A stretch of DNA of 64,000 nt, taken from contig WNYE01000019.1 in the NCBI GenBank assembly GCA_021396245.1, forward strand, positions 372,001 through 436,000, in the 5' to 3' direction. The translations under genes were made by a program, and so were the position numbers. The first letter of the stretch is position 1. Each line of letters begins with the position of its first letter. Of the stretch, positions 33,691 to 42,640 are shown one piece after another. Source of the DNA: Sporothrix humicola (Eukaryota; Ascomycota; Sordariomycetes; Ophiostomatales; Ophiostomataceae). The notes beneath the pieces were generated by a model, which was not told the DNA's origin, made no database searches, and saw only the letters and a list, made by a program, of their open reading frames with translations.

Positions 33691-36600
33691 CTAGTCGACT
33701 TCTTCGATATCGTCGTCGCTAAGGACCAGGCTGTGCATGGGAAGCCCTGGCAGCGCGTCTGCATCTTCAACGTCCTGGGCCTGGCCCTTGCGGCCGTTTG
33801 TCGGCGCCTGCGGGGGCTGCCGTCCATTGGCCTGCAGAGGTCGTCGAGGCTTGCGGGGGCTCGACTGCGAGTCGTCGGTAGGCCGGTCGGTCGCCCAGGC
33901 GTCGTCGCCCAAACCTGAACCTAACCCTGGGCCAATGCCGCAGTGCGCATCGGCAGCTTCTTCGTCGGCATCCTCGGCACCCGTCGCGGCGGCAGCGGCT
34001 CCAATGCCGTGGAAAGAGACCACCTTCTCTAGGTCGCGCATGCCCATGGAGCCAAACGAGCACCGCTTGCTGCGGGCAATGAGGGCCATGTAGGGAAGGC
34101 GTTCGAGCAGCAGTTCTTTGCGCGCAGAGCTGCCAAGAGACAGCAGAGGCGGCGGTGGTAGCTCAGACGAAGATGTCTTTTCAGACTTTTCAGATATGCT
34201 GCCGAGACCGCCGGCGCTGTTGTCTGAGTCCTCCTTCTTGATAACCACCTTCCGGTCACCGTCGTCGGTCGCGGTAGTATTACGGGCCTGACTCTGACCG
34301 AAGCTCTGGCTGAAGCTTGACATCTGGCTGCTGCTGCCGTTGTTGAAGCGCGGCGCGGGCCGGCGGAACGAGAGGGCCCGGTTCGCCGAGTTTTGCTGTG
34401 TCGAAGAGCCGCCGCCGCCAGTCTGTGTAATTTCGCCGCGCAGAAGCTTCGATGACCAAATATCCACGAGTGCCTCCATCTCTTCGCGGCTCCGCCACAG
34501 CTTGAGACTCATCGGGTAGAACATCTTGAACTGGTTGCCGCCACCACCTGCTGCTCCGGTACCATTATTGGCGCCATCGCCGCCACTGCCCCGCTGGTAG
34601 TGGGCCCCCGACGACCGCTTGACGGGCGACGGCAGCGAGAACAGAAGACCGCGCACGGCCACCTGGAAGGCCATCTCGTCCTGCCGCAGCACGTGGCTGG
34701 CCGAGTCCCGGCCGAAATTGGATCGGTTCGACCCGCGCCCGCCAAAGAAAATGTCCCAGGTCGGGCACAGCAGGTCGCTTTCCGACAGGTACTCGATGCA
34801 GCCGTTCAGGTAGTCGACCGAGGACATGGGATCGCGGGGCCCCGTCTGCTCGCACGACAGCGCGTAATTTTCATGCAGAGCAGAGATGAATGTGTGGGTG
34901 TCGGTGCCGATCTCGTCAATCAACGTGTCCGGTGCCACAAGCGAGAGCTTGGGGCGGGCGTGGTGCGCAAAGTACTCAGGCAACATCTCGGCCAGGGCCT
35001 CGTCGGTACCTGGAGGCGGCGGGAGGTCCTCGCGCTTGTTGTAGACAACCTTGCCGACCGCGTGAAACACACCGAGACTGGCCTCGCGCTGGGAGACCAT
35101 CTCGAGCGTCTCACGCTCGCCCTTGGTGAGTGCTGCATCCTTGGGGCCCTTGCGGCTCTTTGTGAAAGCCACTTTTGCACCCCAGTCGCCCTGGTCGTCA
35201 CCCTTGACGCAAAAGAACTCGAGCGATGCGACGGCGCTCCGCACGTCACCGACCTCGCCCAAGCGTTTGAGGACTAGGGGGCCCGGTGTACGCCGGCGGC
35301 CCGACTTCCTTGCCTCCTTTTGGACAATGAGTTCGAGAGCCTTGGCTAGAAGCGACGGTGCTATAGAGTTGAACTCGATAAGACCGGTACCTGGGTGACG
35401 TAGAATATCTGGTCCAAGTAGGCGGTGGGCCGTAAAACTGTCGGCCGATGCCGATGTGGTTGTAAGCAGAGTCTCGGACACGATCATAATAACAGGCGAG
35501 ATCGTATGTGGGTCAAACGAGGCTCGTCGTTGTGCGTAGGCTGCGAGAGATGGTGTGTTGGCAGCCAGGTACTGCAGTATACTGTTGCGGAAGCCGGTCA
35601 AGCCGCTCGATGAGCGCATAAATGTATTGGGAAACTCTTCAATGACAATGGCCTTTCGCCGCCTAGGTGTCGTTTGGTCGTCTGCTTTGCCGTTTCCGTT
35701 GTTGTTCTTGGTTCCGTTTATCGGTCGTGCCGTGCTATGGTCGTCGCTATCTGAGTCGGTGTCGCCGAGATCGAGTTGGGAAAACCTGGACCCACGATTT
35801 AAAAACTCGTCAAACTGGGCCGCTGCCGAAGTGAATCCCATGGACGTAGCGCCGGGAACATAGGCACCAGTCGGATTGCGCCACTCTAAAATGTCCAGGT
35901 CCAGATCTTTGGCCAGCAGCTTGACCGTCGTGGTCTTGCCTGTTCCGGCTGCGCCCTTGAGAACGAGCAGGCGTTGCCGCAGACGGCCGTGCATGACATC
36001 CTCCAGCCACCGCCGCACATCGGCGACCTTCTTCTTGTGTACGGCGAGTTCGTCGAGGTTTGTGGGCGCAAAGCGTTCGGACCAGGGCCGCAGGTCGTCG
36101 TCGTTGTTCGTGCGGTTTGTGCCGTTTTGTCCGTTCGGTCGTATTGGGCGTTTGAAGCGCTGGCTCGAGGGGAGTGTGGATGGCGGTGCCATGGAGGAGG
36201 AGGGTAGTGATGAGGAGGGTAGTTGTTGACTCGATAGTAATGATGTGTTGCCGTTGATGTTGTTCTTCCACCGCTTCTGGGCGCGGCTGCCGACGTAGCT
36301 CGCCGCAACGGCACTGCTCTCAGCGATGCTTCCGTCTCCGTCTTCGATATCGTCGTCGTCAGACACAATAGGGTCGCTTCCAAGGTTGTCGTCGACGTCC
36401 AAAGCTAGCCGTACAGTCTTCTTGGGCGGCGAGTTCTGGGCCTTCTCGGCCTGCTTGTTAAACAGGGCCACGAGATCGCCCGACTTGCCACGCTCGTCCG
36501 CCTGGCCCTTGAGGCCCTTGCTGCCTCGCCGTTTCTCGGGGCTAGGACATGGGCTGCCGCTGGCCGATGTGCCGCCGTTTGCTGTTGCACCAGTTGTGCC

Positions 36601-36954
36601 ATTCTTGCTGTTGTTGTCCTTGACGCGGCTCGAGAGAATGCGGCCAAACGGTGAGCTCGTAATGGGTGATGAAGCGGCTATTGACTTTGAGTTCTTGGAC
36701 GGTGACTTTGTTGGTGTTTTGGCAGTGGTGCCGACGGCTCGTGTTCGTCGTACGGGCGTGGGTGAGGCTGTGGGTGTTGCTGGAACTGCTGATGTGGATT
36801 TGGACGGTGAGGCGTCTGCTGCCCCCGAAGTCGAAGAGGAGATGGTCTTGTTGGGTGAGAAGAAGTTTCGTAGACTCGTTCTCCGCTGCTCTCGAGCCTT
36901 TTCATCTTCGCTGTCGGAATCGTCCAGGACGTTCCGCTTCCTGCGTGGCGGCAT
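33691..36954 (-). CDS. rad17: Checkpoint clamp loader Rad17
   Basis: Large subunit of the Rad17-RFC complex, which loads the 9-1-1 clamp at damaged or stalled DNA and so activates ATR-family checkpoint kinase. 1087 residues in one exon. A disordered basic N-terminus (1-285, starting PPRRKRNVLDDSDSE) precedes the AAA+ core: DLRPWSERFAPTNLDELAVHKKK (about 287-309), Walker A GAAGTGKT at 334-341, and Walker B region KAIVIEEFPN near 434-443. Then come the lid and RFC-like collar, interrupted by Asn/Gly/Ser-rich insertions. At about 842-888 five SQ/TQ dipeptides cluster. The C-terminus is acidic (SDDDIEEVD), as in other Rad17 proteins. It is longer than yeast Rad24 (659 residues) because of the disordered additions. 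Upstream lie a CCAATCG box and CACGTG elements. Confidence 0.93.
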   Translation of the reverse strand: MPPRRKRNVLDDSDSEDEKAREQRRTSLRNFFSPNKTISSSTSGAADASPSKSTSAVPATPTASPTPVRRTRAVGTTAKTPTKSPSKNSKSIAASSPITSSPFGRILSSRVKDNNSKNGTTGATANGGTSASGSPCPSPEKRRGSKGLKGQADERGKSGDLVALFNKQAEKAQNSPPKKTVRLALDVDDNLGSDPIVSDDDDIEDGDGSIAESSAVAASYVGSRAQKRWKNNINGNTSLLSSQQLPSSSLPSSSMAPPSTLPSSQRFKRPIRPNGQNGTNRTNNDDDLRPWSERFAPTNLDELAVHKKKVADVRRWLEDVMHGRLRQRLLVLKGAAGTGKTTTVKLLAKDLDLDILEWRNPTGAYVPGATSMGFTSAAAQFDEFLNRGSRFSQLDLGDTDSDSDDHSTARPINGTKNNNGNGKADDQTTPRRRKAIVIEEFPNTFMRSSSGLTGFRNSILQYLAANTPSLAAYAQRRASFDPHTISPVIMIVSETLLTTTSASADSFTAHRLLGPDILRHPGTGLIEFNSIAPSLLAKALELIVQKEARKSGRRRTPGPLVLKRLGEVGDVRSAVASLEFFCVKGDDQGDWGAKVAFTKSRKGPKDAALTKGERETLEMVSQREASLGVFHAVGKVVYNKREDLPPPPGTDEALAEMLPEYFAHHARPKLSLVAPDTLIDEIGTDTHTFISALHENYALSCEQTGPRDPMSSVDYLNGCIEYLSESDLLCPTWDIFFGGRGSNRSNFGRDSASHVLRQDEMAFQVAVRGLLFSLPSPVKRSSGAHYQRGSGGDGANNGTGAAGGGGNQFKMFYPMSLKLWRSREEMEALVDIWSSKLLRGEITQTGGGGSSTQQNSANRALSFRRPAPRFNNGSSSQMSSFSQSFGQSQARNTTATDDGDRKVVIKKEDSDNSAGGLGSISEKSEKTSSSELPPPPLLSLGSSARKELLLERLPYMALIARSKRCSFGSMGMRDLEKVVSFHGIGAAAAATGAEDADEEAADAHCGIGPGLGSGLGDDAWATDRPTDDSQSSPRKPRRPLQANGRQPPQAPTNGRKGQAQDVEDADALPGLPMHSLVLSDDDIEEVD

Positions 36955-37948
36955 GGTGACGACACGAAAGAAGCAGGGTTAAGGAGATGAGAAAAGGGGA
37001 GGTGGGCGGGAGGAAGAGGCCGTCGTTTGTATGCTGGTCATCTGTTGCTTGTGGCGCTGGCCGGTGGGGGTATCGTTCAATTCGGTTGTATCATGTATGT
37101 CGTACTTATAGAGGAACAATGTGGTCAACAGATGAATGTCGTCGTGATGTTTGATGATAGTCGTTTGTTGGGGTGTGGGAGATACGATTTCCGGGACGCG
37201 GCGAGAGATAAAATGGCAGAGAGTGGCTGCCGCGGGACGATTGTGCTCAGTGCGATATGATCGTGCCTTCCATCTTTGCAATTGCACGTGTGTCGACGAA
37301 GGAAGGTGTACGAGGTGGGATGAAAATGGAAAGAGCAATGGAGATTGGGGGAACGTCTGTGGAGATGTGGTTTCCAGCTGAAAAAGAAGGAAAACAGCAT
37401 GGGAAAGCGCGATCCACTATCCATATCCACTCAAAACAGCAACTGCCCAGAAGGCAGAGAGGCAAGAACGCCTGTGCGTCAGTCAGTTTAGTTTTCCCCC
37501 CTTTTCCCCCGACCAACGGCACTAAAGGTACCACGAGCTGGGCCCACTTCAGCGAGGCTGGTCGCTGCGAGTCAATGGACAGCGACGCCAAGGACGAGCC
37601 AATCGGCGTTTAAATGTCAATGCAGAGCCCTATGAGACAGCTCTGGCAGTTATGGCAGAGACAAAGCAATGACAAGATGACGTGAACATCATTTTTGTTT
37701 AACATGAACAGCCTCGCGTTATTTATTTACATTTACTGAACTGTATAGGGTTCTCACGCATATTTTTACTATCACCGGGTTTTGTATATTTTTCTAAGAA
37801 ATAAATTCTTTTTCTTTTTTTTTGCTAGCTGTTTTCCGTCGGTTTTTATAAAAAAAGAATAAAAGAAAACAAACCAAGCAAAGACTGAGATAAATCTAAT
37901 TGAAAAAAAAAGGGAGAACTTACCAGAGTTCTACGAAATACAACTTAC
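36955..37948. other. Intergenic, rad17 upstream region
   Basis: 994 bases with the rad17 leader and promoter and the 3' end of the next minus-strand gene, which is AT-rich at 37680-37900. Contains CACGTG at 37285-37290 and the annotated CCAAT box. No gene seen. Confidence 0.6.
37599..37605 (+). promoter_or_regulatory. CCAATCG box
   Basis: Matches the CCAATSA pattern of the fungal CCAAT-binding complex except at the last base (G for A). It lies about 650 bases upstream of rad17. Weak evidence by itself. Confidence 0.25.
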
Positions 37949-38542
37949 TTACTCAGAGGCACCAGCAACATCCTGCTTCTTCGTCTTGTTCTGGCCCCAA
38001 GACTGCCGGCGGCGCTCCAGATCCTGACGAAGACTGCGAATGCGGTCGCTCAGCTTCTCCTTGGGAGGAGAGTCCACCGTGGCCGTGTCCTTGCCTTTGC
38101 CCATGGTCAAGTCAGTCATGGCCTTGTTGGGCAGGGCATAGAAACGAGAAAGGCTCTCGAGAGTGGGCGGCTGCTCCGGCCAGTCCTCGTCGTCGACGTC
38201 CTCGTCGTCACCAAAGAAGATGGGCTCGGTCTTGAGGCGCTCCATTTTGGCACACAGAGAGTTCAGAGACTTGAGGCTGGCACGGACAGCCGTGGCCTTG
38301 GCCTGGACGCTGTCAAACATGGACTGGCGGATGCAGGCGGAGCAGTTGCGGGGGACGCGGACAGGCAGGAGAAAGGGGACGGTCATGGTCAGATGGCCCT
38401 TACCCTCGGAAATCTTGGTCTCGGTCAGCGTGTTGACACGGCAGTAGCCCACGACGGAGTGCTTGCAGGCAAAGACATACTTACGGGTCCAGTAGGTCTT
38501 GTTGTTGGTGCGCGTGACCGACTTTTGGTCGTTGGAGGCCAT
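37949..38542 (-). CDS. Hypothetical protein with four-Cys, zinc-ribbon-like pattern
   Basis: 197 residues, single exon, function not recognised. The N-terminal 75 residues have a globular look with Cys26 and Cys34 (FACKHSVVGYC) and a later CSAC pair (Cys67, Cys70), which could form one zinc site. Next come a helical segment (about 76-105, containing KATAVRASLKSLNSLCAKMERL), an acidic patch (GDDEDVDDEDWPEQ) and a basic C-terminal helix (KLSDRIRSLRQDLERRRQSW). No signal peptide or membrane span. The pattern suggests a small nuclear or cytosolic adaptor, but that is inference. The start is the first Met of the frame, and residues right after it look coding. A 7 x 7-bp repeat lies 230 bases upstream. 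Confidence 0.7.
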   Translation of the reverse strand: MASNDQKSVTRTNNKTYWTRKYVFACKHSVVGYCRVNTLTETKISEGKGHLTMTVPFLLPVRVPRNCSACIRQSMFDSVQAKATAVRASLKSLNSLCAKMERLKTEPIFFGDDEDVDDEDWPEQPPTLESLSRFYALPNKAMTDLTMGKGKDTATVDSPPKEKLSDRIRSLRQDLERRRQSWGQNKTKKQDVAGASE

Positions 38543-38724
38543 CTTGAGATAAGACGAGGCGTGTCGATTTGCCGTGCGATTAGAACGGAGAGCCTTTCAA
38601 CTGTGCTGTCTTAAGGCCCGTGTAAGTTGATTTCGAAAGTGGAGACGGTGAGTGAAGAGAAGAAATGAAAAATGTTGACGAGGTTGGCGAAAGGGCGCTC
38701 TTTTATATAATATTGCAAATAAAC

Positions 38725-38739
38725 TGTTCAGACTGAACA
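38725..38739. repeat. 15-bp perfect palindrome
   Basis: TGTTCAG, one central A, then CTGAACA: two 7-base arms with perfect complementarity. It shares the TGTTCA word with the heptamer array 34 bases away, so it could be a dimeric regulator site for the gene downstream on the minus strand. Confidence 0.8.
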
Positions 38740-38772
38740 TGAACGAACACAATGTGCACGTCTTGTCATGTA

Positions 38773-38821
38773 TTCATGGTTCATGGTTCATTGTTCATGG
38801 TTCATTGTTCATTGTTCATTG
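38773..38821. repeat. Seven tandem heptamers TTCAT(G/T)G
   Basis: Seven consecutive 7-base units with a G/T variable fifth-to-sixth step: TTCATGG, TTCATGG, TTCATTG, TTCATGG, then TTCATTG three times. There are no other mismatches. Confidence 0.92.
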
Positions 38822-38968
38822 GACACCACTGAATGCCCTTTGTTGTGGCTTGTGCCATATTGTTCACAGCACAAGAGTGAATTTTGAAAGAAAAAGAGAA
38901 TTATTCAAATGAACAAAGGCTATGATTAATCTGCAAAATGCTGCCAAAATGAGATTCCCATCATCACT

Positions 38969-40006
38969 CTAATCCAGGATCTTGGATGCCAAAATTTCCT
39001 CGTAGTCTCGTGCCCATGCCAAACGCGGCGCATCGCCCTCGTCTTCTGTCCGTGGCCGCTGAAACTGTTTTGACTGAGAGACATGCGGCACATCGTATCC
39101 CAGCCGCAGCATTGTCTGGATCAGCTTGCTTGTGGCCGGCCCGTCGCCGTTGGCAATGGCAATTCCACCACCGCCGCCACGGCGTTGGCTGCCCGCAAGG
39201 ATAAGGCACTCCAGGTCGGTTGTTGAGTCACCCATGTACACGACGGCGTCATCCGGGCCACTTCCGGAAGCGGCAGTTGCTTCTGCCACGGCCGCCTCGA
39301 GAGCTTCGACCTTGTCCGAGCACGACGCAAACGGCACATTGTCGTCGTGCTCGTGGTCTTCACCAATCGGCGTGGTGGCGTCTTTTCGTCGAAAGTTCGG
39401 AATAATGGCACCGGACGGCGTTACCTTGTTGGAAAAGACGCGAATATCAGTCCCTTCATCGCCATCCCCTTCTCGACTGAGGACGCCCTTGATCCATGCA
39501 TCTGACCAGTTGACCGACACGACCGACACAGGCCACTTGCGCCGCGCGGCCGTTTCCCGCAGAAACGCGGCGAACCCGGGACGCACTTTGACGTCCTTGT
39601 CCTGGCTTCCTTCGGCCGCCTTTCTCGTGCCTTCTTCGGCAGCCTCCCGGCCTGCCTCAAACAGAGTCTTTGCGTCGTTTTCAGGCGCCATCCCTGCGAA
39701 AAGGCCCGCATCGCGCAGCCGCCGAATGGACCGGCAGTCGACGCCGTGCTGGCTCCTCAGGAACTCGAGCTCGTGCTCGAGCGTCGTGCGCTGGTCCTCG
39801 GGCAGCTCATAGTCGGCCTTGTGGTCGCGGTGGTCGGCCAGGTACTTTTCGACAATGTCCTTCCAGCGGTCGTCCCAGGATCCGTCTTGGCTCTTTTGGC
39901 CACCCTGACTGCCCTGCTGCTCCTGGAACTCGACGGCAAAAGCAGCGAGGTTGTCGACGGTGTCGTGGACGGTAATGGTGCCGTCAAAGTCGAGGATGAC
40001 GTGCAT
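38969..40006 (-). CDS. HAD-superfamily phosphatase (phosphoserine-phosphatase-like, Cto1-type)
   Basis: 345 residues from MHVILDFDGT. HAD motif I is DFDGT at residues 6-10 (nucleophile D6, acid D8). Motif II is the Ser near 164 (SVVSVNWS), motif III the Lys in FSNKVTP (about 194), and motif IV GDSTTD at about 259-264. The C1 cap between motifs I and II is helical. Close in layout to fungal relatives of phosphoserine phosphatase and MtnX-type enzymes, such as the yeast Cto1 group; the substrate is unknown. The frame stays open 63 codons upstream and would add an N-terminal hydrophobic stretch (YFVLGLAFMLLPL), but HAD proteins of this type begin right at the motif I strand, so the internal Met is preferred. 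The sequence has disordered insertions at 30-48 and 205-225. Confidence 0.85.
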   Translation of the reverse strand: MHVILDFDGTITVHDTVDNLAAFAVEFQEQQGSQGGQKSQDGSWDDRWKDIVEKYLADHRDHKADYELPEDQRTTLEHELEFLRSQHGVDCRSIRRLRDAGLFAGMAPENDAKTLFEAGREAAEEGTRKAAEGSQDKDVKVRPGFAAFLRETAARRKWPVSVVSVNWSDAWIKGVLSREGDGDEGTDIRVFSNKVTPSGAIIPNFRRKDATTPIGEDHEHDDNVPFASCSDKVEALEAAVAEATAASGSGPDDAVVYMGDSTTDLECLILAGSQRRGGGGGIAIANGDGPATSKLIQTMLRLGYDVPHVSQSKQFQRPRTEDEGDAPRLAWARDYEEILASKILD

Positions 40007-40724
40007 TGTGTGGGTGCGAGGTGTGGTGTAAGCGTTGTAGTTGGAGGTGTGACTGCAGGTGTAACTGCCGATGCTGCTGCGGGGAAGCTTTCTGAGCGTC
40101 TTCCACGTCTGCCCGGTCTGTCGTGACAGAGGAAGGAGCATGAACGCGAGCCCAAGAACAAAGTAAACCAGAGTTCTTTTCGCAGATGTCCTCATACCGG
40201 ACTACCGGTTGTGTATTTCGGAAGCTGTCACTTCTCCAAGAGCCGTCTTTGAGGGGAAAGGTTGGGGTTGAATAGTCATTTCAGTCATTTCATTTGGACC
40301 ATTTCTGAACCTGGAGTGGCCTGGAAGCTAGTGGACGCTACTGCACGACAGCGCCCAGATGCCATTGACAGTTATTGACGGTGACAGGCACTAAATTGAC
40401 GTGAACGGAAAAGGGCACAAAAAGTGTGCATTCTCAGTATTATATTGCTACTTCAAAAGTGTTTATATTTATTTGTATGGGTAAATGTTTGGTATCAGAT
40501 GCATCGACGGATGGACACAGCACTGTATGCAGTCTTGTCCTGTCTTTTCTGCTGTATGTTACAAGTGTAGAGGTTTGGAAGAGAAATTGAAAAGAAAAGG
40601 AAGCGAGAAAAGACGTAAACAAAAAGACATCCCAGGTAACCTAAAACACCACTGTCGACAGACCGGCCGACAGTTGAAAGACGAAAGCGGCGAAAACAAC
40701 ACAAACAGAAACACGGACACCATC
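40007..40724. other. Intergenic, HAD gene / tfg2
   Basis: 718 bases with the promoter of the HAD gene and the 3' region of the TFIIF beta gene. The first 190 bases are the open upstream extension of the HAD frame. No separate gene. Confidence 0.6.
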
Positions 40725-41936
40725 TTACGACGGCGGCACCACATCCTCCAGCTTGATGTCCTCTTCCTCGCCGTCCGTGTCCGTTTCTGCCGTCTCGGAC
40801 ACAAACTCGGACGCCTTGACCTCGGCCGTCGCCGACCCGTCCTTGCGGTTCTCGGCCTTGAGCTCCCAGTTGTTGGCGAACCGGCCGCTGCGGTGCAGGT
40901 CCGCGACCTTTTCGAGCGTCTGCCTGAGGTAAATCTCGGGCTGCGGGATCTCGGCACGCAGCGCGCGCATCGACCAGAACCGGAAGCGCGCAAAGCAGTT
41001 GAAGATGAGATCCAGCAGGTCGTTTTCGGGCATGCGCGCCGTCTTTGTCTCGACCTTTTTGGTTTTGGGCGCCGGCTGGCTCGTCTTGATGAAGCCGGTG
41101 GCGGAATCCTGGTCGGCAATGCCGCCGCTGCCGATGACGCGGAAATTGCGAATGTCGCCAAACTTGACCTGGGCCTTGGGGATCATGGCGGAGCGTGCGC
41201 GGTCGTTCAGGATCATGTCGGACTCGGGGTTCTTAACGGGCGCGCAGTTGAGCTCGTGGCGCACGCGGCCGGCCACCACTGTCTTCTTGGGGATGGCTTT
41301 GCGGAAGAATTCCTTGCGCGGCTGTCGGCGGTAATGGTGCCGTCCGTGGTGTTGTGGCTTCTCGACGCGGTCGTTGTTCTTTTGTCGCAGCAGGTGCGCA
41401 GGGATACCCGCCGCCGCCGCCTTTTCCCGCTCCTTGTTTTTGGCCTTGAACCCAGGCAGATCTTGTTCGCTAAACAGGTACGTGTTCTTGATTTGTGTGT
41501 TTTGTGACCCTGTGCCCGAATTCGCCGCGTACTTCTTTCCTGCCGTGTCCACCATTGGCAGGTCCAGCTCGTACTCCTTGGGGATGTTCTGGTGGCTCGC
41601 CAGGTCGTTGCGCAGCAGCATTCGCATCCGGTACTTGGGCTCGCCCGTCTTGCTGACCTCGGTCCACTGCCGCACTGTCGCGATCTGGATTTCTGCGTCG
41701 TCGTCCAGCTTGTCCCACGCCTCCCAGACGTACGGCGGCACCCGCACGAGATACATGTTGCCGAACGGGTTTCCTGGTTGTGTCGCGTCAAAGAACTCGA
41801 GATCGCCCGCGTCTTCATAGATGTCGTCTTCCGTGCCGCCGCCCACCGCAGGGATGTTCGCCAGGCCGGCGTCGCCCTCGTCGTCCACATCCATCTTGAT
41901 GGGCAGTTCCTGCTTCACTGCCGCGTCGTCTGCCAT
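40725..41936 (-). CDS. tfg2: Transcription initiation factor TFIIF, beta subunit
   Basis: RAP30/Tfg2 homologue; with the alpha subunit it binds RNA polymerase II and stabilises the preinitiation complex in the nucleus. 403 residues, one exon. After an acidic N-terminus (1-55) comes the dimerisation barrel: NPFGNMYLVRVPPYVWEAWD at 56-75, then ATVRQWTE and YRMRMLLRNDLASHQNIPKEYELDLP (about 102-127). The linker carries the conserved NTYLFSEQDLPGFK (151-164). The C-terminal winged-helix domain spans about 302-362 (MPENDLLDLIFNCFARFRFW onward). An acidic tail follows. Length and order agree with fungal Tfg2. It shares a 704-base divergent promoter with the CCCH gene. Confidence 0.95.
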   Translation of the reverse strand: MADDAAVKQELPIKMDVDDEGDAGLANIPAVGGGTEDDIYEDAGDLEFFDATQPGNPFGNMYLVRVPPYVWEAWDKLDDDAEIQIATVRQWTEVSKTGEPKYRMRMLLRNDLASHQNIPKEYELDLPMVDTAGKKYAANSGTGSQNTQIKNTYLFSEQDLPGFKAKNKEREKAAAAGIPAHLLRQKNNDRVEKPQHHGRHHYRRQPRKEFFRKAIPKKTVVAGRVRHELNCAPVKNPESDMILNDRARSAMIPKAQVKFGDIRNFRVIGSGGIADQDSATGFIKTSQPAPKTKKVETKTARMPENDLLDLIFNCFARFRFWSMRALRAEIPQPEIYLRQTLEKVADLHRSGRFANNWELKAENRKDGSATAEVKASEFVSETAETDTDGEEEDIKLEDVVPPS

Positions 41937-42369
41937 AGTGTCGACGGGGAGGTGGTGCGAGCTGTGGTGGTGTGTATTGATGCGGCGAAAGTGAGGTGAG
42001 GTGAGATGAGGTTGAGAAAAGGCAAAGAGGTGATGGAGTCGTCGAGAAGCTGTAAGAATGCTGGTGTCGCCGAATTAATAAAAGTAGGAGTCAATCTGTT
42101 CCTTGTCGTCGAGTAAATCGTGGTATAACCGTGTCGTTCGACGGTCCAGGCGCTGTTTTCGGAAAAGACGCGCCAGTTCGTTGTTGATGCTCAAACGAAC
42201 AAAGACAAAGAGGTGAGGCTGAAGGGAGAGCAAGGTGCCTTGGCCAGGAGCGGAATTTGGGGTGGACCTCCCATTGTAGCCCGTCATTGTTGGAAGCTAG
42301 ACGGATTACATAATTTAAAGGTGGGCAATCTGCCTGCTTAAGGATTAGCGCATCATTCTGCCTGGCTGT

Positions 42370-42375
42370 CACGTG
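42370..42375 (+). promoter_or_regulatory. CACGTG E-box
   Basis: Core of TCACGTG, the Cbf1-type bHLH consensus. It lies 266 bases before the CCCH gene start. Confidence 0.35.
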
Positions 42376-42411
42376 CATGCAGGCGTTTATGGGACGGCTA
42401 TTTGTGGCTTC

Positions 42412-42418
42412 TGATTGG
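42412..42418 (-). promoter_or_regulatory. CCAATCA box (minus strand)
   Basis: Reads TGATTGG on the plus strand, a full match to CCAATSA, 223 bases before the CCCH gene start. Confidence 0.35.
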
Positions 42419-42640
42419 CCTATTGCGTTTGCCACTGGCCCCACTCGTACGCGCCTGCACTTTATTGCTCTGACGTGCATTAAATCATCACCAAAACTTT
42501 TGTTTTGGCGTTTCTTGCTTTCTTTTCTTTTTTTCTTCATCAACACCACTCCACCCAACGACGGATCATCTCCGCCCAGCGACGAGAATTTTTGTGTATT
42601 TTATTTTCTTTAGTGTTTCTGTTCCATTCTACTTTCGACA

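Larger units (their letters stand above)
38543..38968. other. Intergenic with GTTCA-type repeats
   Basis: 426 bases between two minus-strand genes: promoter of the 4-Cys protein and terminator region of the HAD gene. It contains a perfect 15-bp palindrome and a seven-copy heptamer repeat, annotated separately. Confidence 0.7.
41937..42640. promoter_or_regulatory. Divergent promoter, tfg2 / CCCH gene
   Basis: 704 bases between two divergent start codons. Contains CACGTG at 42370-42375 and CCAATCA (minus strand) at 42412-42418, 36 bases apart and closer to the CCCH gene. The last 150 bases before the plus-strand ATG are pyrimidine-rich. Confidence 0.5.
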
